From contig JBNGDP010000057.1 in NCBI GenBank assembly GCA_049975345.1, forward strand, positions 1 through 22,329: a stretch of 22,329 nucleotides of DNA, written 5' to 3'. Shown here piece by piece: positions 1 through 7,270 of the stretch. The notes beneath the pieces are model-generated. The model made no database searches. It was given only the letters and a program-made list of their open reading frames with translations, and was not told where the DNA came from. This DNA is from Oceanipulchritudo sp049975345. Its GTDB lineage: Bacteria > Verrucomicrobiota > Verrucomicrobiia > Opitutales > Oceanipulchritudinaceae. A program made the position numbers and the translations under genes. Positions within the stretch are counted from its first letter, which is position 1; each line of letters opens with the position of its first letter.

Positions 1-509
1 GTCCACCCGCCCTCCTCGCCTTCCTGGAAATTGACGAGGGCCACAGCGAGCCCGTTCCCTTCCAGGATGAGGCCGTCATAGGCGTCGTCCTGGCAGGTCC
101 CGGTCCCGCAGGTCTGCAGGCCCACGGTTTCCAGCACTTCGCGGGTGGCCTGCAGGCCTTCCCGTCCGAAGTCATAGGTGTGGTTGTTGGCCAGCAGGCC
201 GACATCAAACCCGGCGGTCTGCAGGTCGCGCACCGCCCCGGACGGCCCGATGAGGTTGGGACCCTCCTTGTAGACGGGGCGCACTGCATCCGGCTCGGGA
301 TGCAGAACGGTCTCCACGTTGACGATCCGGTGGTCCGCGGCTTCAAGAATCCGCATTACTTCAGGGGGATACAGGCTTCCGGGATTTTCCCGGAGGGGAC
401 GGGCATAGGTCCGGGCGGGGGCCCAGTCGGCACAAAAGACCAGTTGCAGATGCGGCCCCGAAAACGCCTCTTCAGCAAGGGAACCTGTTTCAAAATCAAA
501 CCCGCGCAT
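1..509 (-). CDS. CapA-family (PGA_cap, metallophosphatase-like) protein, C-terminus outside window
   Basis: The gene runs leftwards off the window edge, so only about 169 N-terminal residues are visible. The reading frame starts at ATG 509 with a good AGGTGA ribosome site six bases upstream. It shows the CapA/PgsA pattern: an early Asp in CADWAP (Asp28), NVETVL (about 64-69) and ANNHTYDFGREGL (107-119), matching the family's NLE and NNH-x-x-D-x-G-x-x-GL motifs. Members of this family (PF09587) have a calcineurin-like fold. Some take part in poly-gamma-glutamate capsule synthesis, but many are uncharacterised. No signal peptide or membrane segment is seen at this N-terminus, so a cytoplasmic enzyme is more likely than a membrane-anchored capsule component. 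The stop of the upstream carboxypeptidase gene (515-517) overlaps this ribosome site, so the two are probably translationally coupled. Family is fairly sure; substrate is unknown. Confidence 0.8.
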   Translation of the reverse strand, partial: MRGFDFETGSLAEEAFSGPHLQLVFCADWAPARTYARPLRENPGSLYPPEVMRILEAADHRIVNVETVLHPEPDAVRPVYKEGPNLIGPSGAVRDLQTAGFDVGLLANNHTYDFGREGLQATREVLETVGLQTCGTGTCQDDAYDGLILEGNGLAVALVNFQEGEEGGW

Positions 510-514
510 GATAC

Positions 515-1738
515 TCACCTGATCGGTTGAACGGGTACCTTCGCATGGTTGTAGAATTTCATCAGGCAATTGGCGACGGCTGGCCCGAGGCCCTGATAGT
601 ACGCCTGGCTGGTCCGTTGCGGCTGTCCCTCCCGGTCATAGGCGAGGAAACGGGAAACCTCCATGGTCTGGCCGATGGCTCCGAACCGCCTCCAGACCCA
701 GGCGGCGAAATTCGGCCGCTCCACCTCGGTCACCTCCCAGGCAAAGGGCTCGATGGGAACCTGTTCGAAAAAATGGCGGGTAAAGGCTGCCTCGTGGAGG
801 GAGGCTTCCTCCGGAAGCATTCCTTTTTTGAAAACGGTCAGGCCCCCTCCGCTGCGATCGGGAGCATTCCATCCCATGTGGATGTCGAGCCCGTGCAGAA
901 CGGTCCACTTTTCCGAAAGCCGCGTGTACCATTCGCCGGCGGCGGCGGTTTCCGGGTATTCAAAGCCGCCCCAGTCCCGATTGAGATTTCCGCACTTTCC
1001 GTTTCCGGGGTGGGTGTGCATCCGATCCTCCTTCCAGCCCCCGTAAAGGGAATCCACATTCAGGCAAGGTACGATGGCCCACGCGAAATCTCCCCGGTCC
1101 AGGCGGCCGTCCGCCAACCCGCGGGCCAGTGAGTCCAGGGCAAACAAGCCGGCCCACTCGGTGTGGTGTTGATACCCCTGGAGGACGAAAAGGCCCTTGC
1201 ATTCGCTATGCTCTCCCGGTTCGAACAACAGACCGTGCACGGGCCGTCCGTTCCGGCTGGTGCCGATTTTCTCGAGCCGGCAGACCTCAGCGGCCTCCAT
1301 ATCCGCAAGGAGCCGTTCCAGACTTTCGGGCAGGTAGGGAATCCCCACGCTGATGAACACCGGCGCCTCCTCCGGCGGGAGAACAAGGTTCACCCCGGTT
1401 GTGGTGCCCTCCACCTCATGGATCGCCTCCCATTTACCAAGATCCGGACTGCGGAAACAAACCTGGTCCAGAACCGCTGCATAATTCTCATTGCCGGGAT
1501 AGTAAAAGCCGGGCAGCTCGGTCGCGCTGGTCTGGGGCCATTCAATCTTCAGACGCAGGTGCCCGGAATGCGGAAGGATCCGCGTCAGGAAAAAGTACTG
1601 TCCGTTGCCGGGAATCGTCTCCGGCGTGTCCGGGGCCATGCGCACCCAGCCGGCCCCGTGGGCCAACACTTTCCCACAGCTCCGCGGAAAGCGGTCTTCA
1701 ACTGGCGGATCCATGTGCGTCATCTTAGGGCTACCCAC
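515..1738 (-). CDS. M14-family zinc carboxypeptidase-like protein
   Basis: This is a 407-residue protein with the M14 metallocarboxypeptidase signature. Zinc ligands are His191 and Glu194 in the HHTEW segment and His287 in LDIHMG. The substrate-binding NLNRDW motif is at 251-256, and the likely catalytic Glu360 lies in QTMEVS. Residues about 20-140 form a beta-rich N-terminal domain before the catalytic domain, as in M14 enzymes with an N-terminal beta-sandwich. Such enzymes remove C-terminal residues from peptides, and some bacterial relatives act on murein peptides or gamma-linked glutamate. No signal peptide is seen. The GTG at 1738 gives the longest frame, but ATG at 1723 (MTHMDPP) or 1714 are equally plausible because no clear ribosome site favours one. 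It lies 60 bp after the GH63-like gene and 5 bp before the CapA-like start, suggesting an operon. The substrate cannot be read from the sequence. Confidence 0.85.
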   Translation of the reverse strand: MGSPKMTHMDPPVEDRFPRSCGKVLAHGAGWVRMAPDTPETIPGNGQYFFLTRILPHSGHLRLKIEWPQTSATELPGFYYPGNENYAAVLDQVCFRSPDLGKWEAIHEVEGTTTGVNLVLPPEEAPVFISVGIPYLPESLERLLADMEAAEVCRLEKIGTSRNGRPVHGLLFEPGEHSECKGLFVLQGYQHHTEWAGLFALDSLARGLADGRLDRGDFAWAIVPCLNVDSLYGGWKEDRMHTHPGNGKCGNLNRDWGGFEYPETAAAGEWYTRLSEKWTVLHGLDIHMGWNAPDRSGGGLTVFKKGMLPEEASLHEAAFTRHFFEQVPIEPFAWEVTEVERPNFAAWVWRRFGAIGQTMEVSRFLAYDREGQPQRTSQAYYQGLGPAVANCLMKFYNHAKVPVQPIR

Positions 1739-1798
1739 CGTGCGGAGTTTTCCCCCTGGCTCAAACCCTCCATTGCCTTTAACAGTACAACCGGCCCC

Positions 1799-3517
1799 TT
1801 ATCCATACCGTCCGGCGAGGAGCAGGAAGGCCGAGGCGGTCCAGGAATAGGCGGGATCCCGGAGCGGCTTTCCGGTGACGGCGTCGAAATTCTCGGCAAA
1901 GCCGGAGGCACGGCAGAGGCGCGCGAAGCGCCCGGCCACGGTGCGGGCCAGGCGCTCCTCACCGGCGGCCTCGAGCCCGAGGACAATGAGCACGGTGCTG
2001 GGCCCCCAGATCGGGCCGCGCCAGTATCCATCGGATGAATACTTCGGACTGTCCACGGGCTCGGTGGCGGGTCCCCATTTGGTCAAATGGGCCCGAACAT
2101 GCTGAACGAGCTGCCCGCGGATCTGTTCCGGAAGACGATCACCAAGAACAAGCGGCATGCACGGTATCAGACTTTCACTACGGATGCGTTCGCCATGCCG
2201 GATCCCAACAAATCGGTCCCCGTCCCAGAGCTCCTCAAGGATGGCCCTGGTCAATTGATCCGCGACACGGCGCATCCGCCGGGCGGTTTTCTCCTCACCC
2301 AACTCCTCCGCGATACCGGCCAGCACCTCGGCCTGGGTGACGAGGAAGGCGTTCAGGTCGGGCGCTTCGAGGGGAACGCCTTCGTCGAATTGTGTGCTGT
2401 TATCCCAACCGGAGTCGTTGCCATGCAGGTAGTAGCAGAGCTTGCGGCCGGGCAAGCGCCGGTGCCGCAGCCACCAGTCGGTGAAACGGAGGACGGACGC
2501 GTACACGGGCCGCAGGCGCTTCGCGGTGAAGGCCCGCGGGTTGGCCCGCCGCATTTCCCGCAAGGCGATACCCCAGACGGGAGGCTTGTTGAAGCAGTAG
2601 TGCTCATGGACGTCGTTCATGGCGTCGGGGTAGACCCCTTGCGGGTCCTGCCGGTCGACCACGGTCATCAACTGGTCCATGGCCAGCCCGGGCATGCCGG
2701 CGGCCAGGGCCATGGCGTTGAAGCAGTTGTCCCAACTCCACACCTGGTCCATCCAGCCCTTCGACATGAGCATCGCCTCCCGCCGGAACTTCCCTTCCGG
2801 GCTGACCAGGCAGGTCCAGTTCGTAAAGGCGGCAAACTGCCGGGTACGCGCAAAGGGTCTCGCCACCGCGGGCTGCGCCTTTTCAAAATGCTGGAAATTC
2901 TTCGCCAGACTACGATTTTCCTCCTCGAAGGACCGCCGCCTGGGCCGCACCCAGGTCGAGGTGTACCGGTCGAGGGCCCATTCTCCGGAACCGGCTTCTC
3001 CGGAAAGCAGATTTACGCGGATGTGCTCACAATAATCCTCCCGCCAGGGGGCGTCCAGCTCCTGCAGTCCCTCGAGGCACTCCACCTGCAGGCGCATGCG
3101 CGCGGAACGCAGGTTCAGGGCGCACAGGGTGTCGCTGAGCTGGAAGGCCACGTTCCCCGGAACCGGGCGCGCCGTGACCCGGAGCCCGAGGCCATGCGTG
3201 GCCCGGATCCGCACATTCCCCGGGGGAAGCAGGAGCAGGTCCACTGATCCAGGGCCTTTCAGCGGCCGCAACCGCAGAAGCCCCGGCCCGATCTCGTACC
3301 GGCAGGCGCGGCGGCGGCGCCCCGTCAGCAGGTCGATGCGGCAGATTTCCCGGTGGTTCAGCTGGAAGCCGTGATGGTTGCGCAGGTACAGCCCGCTCCC
3401 CATCGGGCGGTGATGCGCCGGATGGCGCCGGTCGCGGACGGCCAGGCTCAGCCAGCAGCCGCGCGAGCTGACGGGAAAGGTGGCAGGATTCAGCTGCGGG
3501 TGACGGATCATGGTCAT
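1799..3517 (-). CDS. GH63/GH37-like (alpha/alpha)6-barrel glycoside hydrolase
   Basis: This 572-residue protein has a beta-rich N-terminal region (about 1-200) and an (alpha/alpha)6-barrel catalytic domain. Diagnostic motifs are QVWSWDNCFNAMAL (258-271), HGNDSGWDNSTQFD (365-378, with likely acid Asp372), YWRGPIWGPS (498-507) and FAENFDAVTGKP (540-551, with likely base Glu542), followed by YSWTASAF. These match GH63-type alpha-glucosidases/mannosylglycerate hydrolases and resemble GH37 trehalases. The expected activity is hydrolysis of alpha-linked glucosides or mannosides with inversion. No signal peptide is visible; the N-terminus is Arg-rich, suggesting a cytoplasmic enzyme. The start at ATG 3517 has a weak ribosome site, and a second in-frame ATG lies two codons in. 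It is first in a minus-strand cluster with the M14 peptidase and CapA-like genes, and its upstream DNA is a repeat block. The exact substrate is unknown. Confidence 0.85.
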   Translation of the reverse strand: MTMIRHPQLNPATFPVSSRGCWLSLAVRDRRHPAHHRPMGSGLYLRNHHGFQLNHREICRIDLLTGRRRRACRYEIGPGLLRLRPLKGPGSVDLLLLPPGNVRIRATHGLGLRVTARPVPGNVAFQLSDTLCALNLRSARMRLQVECLEGLQELDAPWREDYCEHIRVNLLSGEAGSGEWALDRYTSTWVRPRRRSFEEENRSLAKNFQHFEKAQPAVARPFARTRQFAAFTNWTCLVSPEGKFRREAMLMSKGWMDQVWSWDNCFNAMALAAGMPGLAMDQLMTVVDRQDPQGVYPDAMNDVHEHYCFNKPPVWGIALREMRRANPRAFTAKRLRPVYASVLRFTDWWLRHRRLPGRKLCYYLHGNDSGWDNSTQFDEGVPLEAPDLNAFLVTQAEVLAGIAEELGEEKTARRMRRVADQLTRAILEELWDGDRFVGIRHGERIRSESLIPCMPLVLGDRLPEQIRGQLVQHVRAHLTKWGPATEPVDSPKYSSDGYWRGPIWGPSTVLIVLGLEAAGEERLARTVAGRFARLCRASGFAENFDAVTGKPLRDPAYSWTASAFLLLAGRYG

Positions 3518-3532
3518 AAAAGAGGTTCATCG

Positions 3533-3583
3533 TAAATCTCTTTGAAAACGCAAGCAAACCCGCCAAGGCATCCCGACAGGGAT
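3533..3583. repeat. 51-bp direct repeat, copy A
   Basis: The unit starts TAAATCTCTTTGAAAACGC and ends with the small palindrome ATCCCGACAGGGAT. It differs from copy B at 3589-3639 in only three positions. It lies directly upstream of the GH63-like start codon and contains no credible coding sequence. Confidence 0.9.
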
Positions 3584-3588
3584 CACAA

Positions 3589-3639
3589 TAAATCTCTTTG
3601 AAGACGCAAACAAACCCGCCAAGGCATCCCGGCAGGGAT
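3589..3639. repeat. 51-bp direct repeat, copy B
   Basis: The start of this unit is offset 56 bp from copy A, with 48 of 51 positions identical. It ends in ATCCCGGCAGGGAT and runs straight into the hairpin element that begins near 3648. Confidence 0.9.
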
Positions 3640-3647
3640 GCGGGAAG

Positions 3648-3798
3648 GTAGCCCCGGGTTGAGCCCTCCGAAGTCCCGCGAAGTCCGAAGGGCAGAGCGC
3701 GGACGAAGGAGGGCGACACCCGGGGTTGGATGGATGGAATATGGAAACGATCCCGGCAGGGATCGCAGTGGTGGCATCCCTTCAGGATGCGCATGCCA
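3648..3798. repeat. Palindromic intergenic repeat (large imperfect hairpin plus small dyads)
   Basis: The stretch GCCCCGGGTTGAGCCCTCC near 3651-3669 can pair with the complement of GGAGGGCGACACCCGGGG at about 3708-3724, giving a long imperfect hairpin. It is followed by palindrome GATCCCGGCAGGGATC (3749-3764) and by TGGCAT...ATGCCA (3772-3798), which encloses GCATCC...GGATGC. From memory, this style of element (ATCCC-nnca-GGGAT next to a CCCGGGTT hairpin) is dispersed in many Verrucomicrobiota and Planctomycetota genomes. No ORF here is convincing. Between 3799 and 3856 the only other notable sequence is the 10-bp palindrome GGACCGGTCC (3823-3832). Confidence 0.75.
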
Positions 3799-3856
3799 AT
3801 TTTGAATTTTGAGTTTCAGCCAGGACCGGTCCATTTTCAAATCCGTAAATTGAAAA

Positions 3857-3886
3857 GGGGCGCCCCTCCGTTTGGAAAGGCGCCCC
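3857..3886 (-). terminator. Intrinsic terminator, possibly bidirectional
   Basis: The stem GGGGCGCC / GGCGCCCC has a 14-nt loop. Read on the minus strand it is followed by CTTTTCAATTT, which suits termination after the TonB-C gene ending at 3940. Read on the plus strand it is followed by CGTTGTTTT, so it may work both ways. The bases from 3887 to 3939 hold no other visible signal. Confidence 0.7.
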
Positions 3887-3939
3887 CGTTGTTTTCTATT
3901 TGATCAGGTTGGCTTCGCCATCATCCCGCGACGCGAGAC

Positions 3940-4281
3940 CTAGTTGAAGACAACCGGGAGCCGGTACTTCATGCCCGGGACTTCCGGCCGCTCAAACCGC
4001 CACTGGCGAAGAGCGTTCTTTACTGATTTGGCGAACTCGTTGTGGGTGGCAGTCTCCACAACGATTTCGTCCGGGCGGCCCTCCTCGTCGATCCGGAAGG
4101 TGACCTCCACATTCCCCCGGATGTTGTACCGGGAGAACTCGTAGGGCACGATCGGCTCGACGACTCGGATCGCTTCTGGTTCGCGCAGCTCCGTGGTTTC
4201 AGGCTGGGCCAGCAGGACGCCGCCGTTTCCCGAAACCAACAGTGCCAGCGTAATCAGCAGGTTTCTGTTTTTCACTTTCAT
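3940..4281 (-). CDS. Exported single-domain TonB C-terminal-like protein
   Basis: The protein has 113 residues. Residues 1-25 form a signal peptide (basic MKVKNRN, then LLITLALLVSGNGGVLLAQ). The rest is a TonB C-terminal-like fold: GNVEVTFRIDEEGRPDEIVV (57-76), then a helix and ALRQWRFERP (90-99), which fits the TonB_C pattern of a glycine-started beta strand, a DEEG turn and a WRF strand. Full TonB proteins carry an uncleaved anchor and a Pro-rich spacer and are about 200-300 residues long. Both are missing, so it probably acts as a free or weakly anchored periplasmic protein rather than an energy transducer. The ATG at 4281 is the only start that keeps the signal peptide, though its ribosome site is weak. 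Its role is unknown. Confidence 0.75.
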   Translation of the reverse strand: MKVKNRNLLITLALLVSGNGGVLLAQPETTELREPEAIRVVEPIVPYEFSRYNIRGNVEVTFRIDEEGRPDEIVVETATHNEFAKSVKNALRQWRFERPEVPGMKYRLPVVFN

Positions 4282-4362
4282 TGATTCGCGTGTGTTGTTG
4301 AGACCCGTGGCGAATCGCGAACATCGAGACCCGCTTCCCGAGTCTCACCACAAGAGCATGTC

Positions 4363-4394
4363 CCGCTTCCCCGCCAGCGCAAGCGGGGAGGCGG
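4363..4394 (-). terminator. GC-rich hairpin after the 4442-5458 gene
   Basis: CCGCTTCCCCGC and GCGGGGAGGCGG pair with one mismatch around an 8-nt loop, 48 bp past the stop of the upstream minus-strand gene. There is no clear U-tract, so termination is only possible; it could also be a leader structure of the TonB-C gene. A weaker hairpin (GAGAC...GTCTC) lies at about 4326-4345. Confidence 0.4.
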
Positions 4395-4441
4395 TTACAA
4401 TTTGAAGGAAGCCCCACCCGGACTTCACGCAATTGCCACAT

Positions 4442-5458
4442 TCACGGGGCCAGGCTGATGTAATCCATCTCAAGGAAGCTCCAGAACAGGTACGACCGGT
4501 ACCGCCCCGAATGCATCAGGAATTCATCGCGACTGTAGCTGTAGACATAGGGGAAGAGGCCCGCGTAGGTCCAGAACCAGCCGAGGTCCGGAATGTAGAA
4601 GAGGAAGGCACTTTCGTCCCCGAAACAGTACGTCCAGCCCAGGCCGAAGTGGCTGATCCACGGGGAGTCGATGTCCGGCGCCCACATGTCCCCCATCCAA
4701 TCCGTCCCGCGCCAGCCTTCCGGCAGCCGCAGGGTGTCCGACCACAGGCCCTCCACCGGCTCGGGAGCAAGCGGCGACCCGCCGGTCGAAAGGACACAGT
4801 TCAGGGTCGCCAGTTTCTCCATCATCATGATTTCAACCGTCGCCTGCACGCGCACCCGGGTAAACCCGACCCCCCGGGCCATCCAGAGCTTCACCGGGGT
4901 CTCGTCCTCGCTGAAAAAGACCACCCGGATGCTCTCGACGTCGCCCGCGTCCCAGGTCGTGACCGTTTCCACCGCCTCGATGACCATCGCATCCTCCACC
5001 GGTCCGGTCGACAAATCCGCCGTGTAGTCATAGGTTTCCCCGATGTACACATGCCGCGGCAAGACCGCCGCCGGGGTCAGATACACCTCCTCGTCCGTGT
5101 CGATCGGGAATCCGGAGTACGTGGCCACCCCCTCGCGGCTGTGCAGGTACAGGTTTTCATCCGTCATCGAGAAGACCAGGCTCTGCTGCATCGCCAGCGG
5201 CACCTGAATGCCCGTCAGTTCTATTGCCATCTCCACCGCTCCCGGTTCCGGCGGCTCCGAAAGGGCCCGTATCTCGATGCTGCCCGTCATGGTGGAGGGT
5301 GCCATCCCCGCCACCGTCAGGGATCCCATGAATTCCCACGAATTGCCCGGCTCCAGGTCCAGGAAGTCCGCGATATCCAGGGCCCGCAACGGACCCGCTG
5401 TTCCAAACACCAGAGCCCACGCGCACAGCACGCGGCCCCACCCGCTTTTCCATTTCAT
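4442..5458 (-). CDS. Exported protein of unknown function with aromatic-rich C-terminal module
   Basis: The frame is open as far as 5704, but the start is placed at ATG 5458, where GGAGGAAAAGGAA gives a strong ribosome site and the product (338 residues) begins with a signal peptide (MKWKSGWGRVLCAWALVFG, likely cut near ALDIA). A longer version would run into the tRNA-Leu gene. Residues about 28-230 look like a beta-rich periplasmic domain without a recognised motif. Residues 264-327 are dominated by Trp, Tyr and Phe: SPWISHFGLGWTYCFG, FLFYIPDLGWFWTYAG and FPYVYSYSRDEF. The same pattern closes the serpin at 11248-12819. I read it as a C-terminal module for surface attachment, sorting or binding, but nothing in the sequence proves that. 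Function unknown. Confidence 0.75.
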   Translation of the reverse strand: MKWKSGWGRVLCAWALVFGTAGPLRALDIADFLDLEPGNSWEFMGSLTVAGMAPSTMTGSIEIRALSEPPEPGAVEMAIELTGIQVPLAMQQSLVFSMTDENLYLHSREGVATYSGFPIDTDEEVYLTPAAVLPRHVYIGETYDYTADLSTGPVEDAMVIEAVETVTTWDAGDVESIRVVFFSEDETPVKLWMARGVGFTRVRVQATVEIMMMEKLATLNCVLSTGGSPLAPEPVEGLWSDTLRLPEGWRGTDWMGDMWAPDIDSPWISHFGLGWTYCFGDESAFLFYIPDLGWFWTYAGLFPYVYSYSRDEFLMHSGRYRSYLFWSFLEMDYISLAP

Positions 5459-5589
5459 TTCCTTTTCCTCCAAATGTATGCCTGCCTTCCTTGGCAGAAC
5501 GAACGGATTTTGGGGGCTTTCCCCCGCAATGGCAATCCCTTTCGAATCCCTTGCCCCTTTCCCCGGTCCCCCCAGCCCGAATTCCTCGC

Positions 5590-5617
5590 TTGACACGCCC
5601 CCTCCGCCCCCCAGATT
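5590..5617 (+). promoter_or_regulatory. Possible promoter of tRNA-Leu
   Basis: A perfect -35 box TTGACA (5590-5595) is followed after 16 bp by a poor -10 candidate CAGATT (5612-5617), about 35 bp before the tRNA. The perfect palindrome CCTTCCC-CC-GGGAAGG (5628-5643) sits between promoter and tRNA. The -35 box is convincing, the -10 box is not. Confidence 0.4.
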
Positions 5618-5652
5618 CCTACCCTTTCCTTCCCCCGGGAAGGTCCGTTTGG

Positions 5653-5737
5653 GCTCAGGTGGTGAAATTGGTAGACACGCTGTCTTCAGGCGGCAGTGCC
5701 GCAAGGTGTGCGGGTTCGAGTCCCGCCCTGAGCACCA
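5653..5737 (+). tRNA. tRNA-Leu (anticodon CAG)
   Basis: The sequence folds as a class II tRNA of 85 nt. The acceptor stem is GCTCAGG (5653-5659) with CCTGAGC (5727-5733), then discriminator A and an encoded CCA. The D arm contains AAATTGGTAGACAC. The anticodon stem is CTGTC/GGCAG with loop TTCAGGC, giving anticodon CAG that reads CTG. A short variable arm follows, and the T arm is CGGGTTCGAGTCCCG. The last 25 bases plus one more are duplicated at 7396-7421, indicating that the 3' end has served as an integration site; the insertion left the tRNA intact. Confidence 0.97.
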
Positions 5738-5738
5738 C
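5713..5738 (+). repeat. att-like direct repeat, tRNA-proximal copy
   Basis: This 26-bp stretch is the 3' end of tRNA-Leu from the T loop through CCA plus one base. It is repeated without mismatch at 7396-7421 in the same orientation. Identity to a tRNA 3' end is typical of att sites used by tyrosine-recombinase islands. Confidence 0.8.
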
Positions 5739-5890
5739 GCGACTCACTCCGTTCGTTCATGGCAGGCCACATCCTTCGCTCTCCGCCGTGTCAGCCGAAA
5801 TCGCAGATGAAGGCTGGAGCTTCGCGTGGCGCAGCCATGCTTGCTCCCCCCCTCGCTATGCTCGGAGCTTCCGATGGCAGACTGGCCGGT

Positions 5891-7132
5891 CTACTTCCAA
5901 AGCAGACTCAACGGCACAGCATACATTTGATCCCCAAACGGGGTCACCGTTTCCCCATCATACAAAACGATTCCGCATTTGAATCGCGGCCCGAGTGCTT
6001 CCCGCAGCTTTTTCAGCCAATTGAAATCGGGGGATTTGACTGTAGCCGAAGCTTTGACCTCAATCCCTGCAACTTCCCTTCCCCTTCTTTCCAGAACAAA
6101 GTCGACTTCCATTCCGTCTTTCCCTCTCAGGTGGAAAAAGTCGACTCGCTCTTCATGCCAACTCGCCAGTTTTCGCAATTCCTGATAAACGAAAGTTTCA
6201 AGAAGTTGGCCCAGTATGGATCTATCCTCAATCAGTGAGGTGGTATCCAATCCAAGCAGGGAGCAGGCAAGCCCCGTATCCCCGAGATGAACCTTCGGTG
6301 ACTTTACAAGACGGCGAATCCGGTTTGTGAACCAAGGTCTTAATTCATCTACAAGGAATAGCTGCTTCAACAATGTCACGTAGTCCTTGATCGTCGGATT
6401 CGAGATTTCGAATGGAGATGCCAATTTTGATATGTTTAATAGCTGGGCAGATTGACCAGCTAACAATTGCAGCAATTTCGGCAGGGCATCCATATGTTGA
6501 ATCCTGGCGAGATCCTGAATGTCCCGTTGGATCAGTGTATCGGTGTAATCCCGATACCAGTTTTCCCGGCGGCGCCCGGTCGTTCTCGCCAGAGCTGCTG
6601 GGAATCCTCCTCCCACTATTTTTTCAGCCAGGGCCATTCCCAGGCGTTCGGTGGATTCGATCCTGAAGTTGGCGGCAAATAGTCTTTCGATGAAAGTCGG
6701 TTTCGATCCCAGTATTTCCGACTGAGAGAGCGGCCACAGCCTCAGGATTTCCATCCTTCCAGCCAGAGAGTCTGACAACTGGGGGAGGGTCAGGATATTT
6801 GCAGAACCCGTGAGGATGAATCTGCCGGGTTTTCTGTTACGATCAACCGACAGCTTTACGGAGGTAAACAGCTCGGGAACTCGTTGCACTTCATCCAAAA
6901 CTACATTTTCGGGCAGGCTTCCAACAAATCCCTGGGGATCCTCAGCAGCTGCTTCCCTCAGTCCATCATCATCAAAACTAAAGTACGCATATCCCGATTC
7001 AGCACCCTGCATTTTTGCCAGGGTTGTCTTCCCGCATTGCCTTGGTCCATGAATGAGTACGACCGGTGTATCCTTTAGGGCTTCCTCCAGGCGATCTTTC
7101 AGGAAACGAGGATATAGGGCGTTTTTCGACAT
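5891..7132 (-). CDS. AAA_14/DUF4143-type ATPase with restriction-endonuclease-like C-terminal domain
   Basis: The product is 413 residues from ATG 7132. Walker A is GPRQCGKTT (29-37), Walker B VVLDEVQR (77-84), a sensor-like LTGSAN is at 107-112, and a characteristic SLAGRMEILRLWPLS follows (122-136). The C-terminal DUF4143 part carries Glu312 (LLETF), Asp344 (GMEVDFVLE) and Glu358-x-Lys360 (GIEVKAS), the layout of a PD-(D/E)xK nuclease-like fold. Members are widespread, often in accessory DNA, and their cellular role is unclear. The frame is also open to GTG 7198, which would add KNFKLAE twice; I prefer ATG 7132 because the extension is a translated tandem DNA repeat and the shorter form fits the family. 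Neither start has a ribosome site. It is the only gene in the tRNA-bounded island. Confidence 0.85.
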   Translation of the reverse strand: MSKNALYPRFLKDRLEEALKDTPVVLIHGPRQCGKTTLAKMQGAESGYAYFSFDDDGLREAAAEDPQGFVGSLPENVVLDEVQRVPELFTSVKLSVDRNRKPGRFILTGSANILTLPQLSDSLAGRMEILRLWPLSQSEILGSKPTFIERLFAANFRIESTERLGMALAEKIVGGGFPAALARTTGRRRENWYRDYTDTLIQRDIQDLARIQHMDALPKLLQLLAGQSAQLLNISKLASPFEISNPTIKDYVTLLKQLFLVDELRPWFTNRIRRLVKSPKVHLGDTGLACSLLGLDTTSLIEDRSILGQLLETFVYQELRKLASWHEERVDFFHLRGKDGMEVDFVLERRGREVAGIEVKASATVKSPDFNWLKKLREALGPRFKCGIVLYDGETVTPFGDQMYAVPLSLLWK

Positions 7133-7201
7133 GCAGCCAATTAAAAATAAATCCTCAGCCAATTTAAAGTTTTTTTCGGCCAATTTAAAGTTTTTCACCA
7201 G

Positions 7202-7231
7202 CCGGGTTAGAGAAATCTAATCAAACCCCGG
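7202..7231 (-). promoter_or_regulatory. Hairpin in the presumed ATPase mRNA leader
   Basis: TTAGA-GAAA-TCTAA (7207-7220) is enclosed by CCGGG (7202-7206) and CCCGG (7227-7231), giving a stem with an asymmetric internal loop. If transcription starts near 7236 it would lie at the extreme 5' end of the mRNA. Confidence 0.35.
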
Positions 7232-7242
7232 ATAGCTTGGCG

Positions 7243-7270
7243 CTAATAATAGAAGAGTCAGATTTGCCAA
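7243..7270 (-). promoter_or_regulatory. Possible promoter of the ATPase gene
   Basis: On the minus strand, TTGGCA (7270-7265) and TATTAG (7248-7243) are 16 bp apart, each close to a sigma-70 box. The -35 candidate overlaps one AATTGGC motif, so a protein bound there would block it. The match is moderate. Confidence 0.3.

Noticed and set aside
2087..3247. Long plus-strand ORF (386 codons) opposite the GH63-like gene
   Set aside because: It is antisense to a gene with clear catalytic motifs, and its translation is low-complexity Gly/Pro/Arg/His-rich, typical of shadow frames in GC-rich DNA.
3027..3794. Minus-strand ORF (255 codons) spanning the repeat block and the GH63-like gene start
   Set aside because: It is a translation through the 51-bp repeats and the hairpin, then another frame of the GH63-like gene; no domain or ribosome site.
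4433..5593. Plus-strand ORF (386 codons) opposite the exported protein at 4442-5458
   Set aside because: The minus strand has a signal peptide, a strong ribosome site and a C-terminal module matched elsewhere in the window; the plus product looks like an antisense artefact.
5459..5704. N-terminal extension of the 4442 gene up to 5704
   Set aside because: It would overlap the tRNA-Leu gene and bury the signal peptide; the strong ribosome site at 5458 marks the real start.
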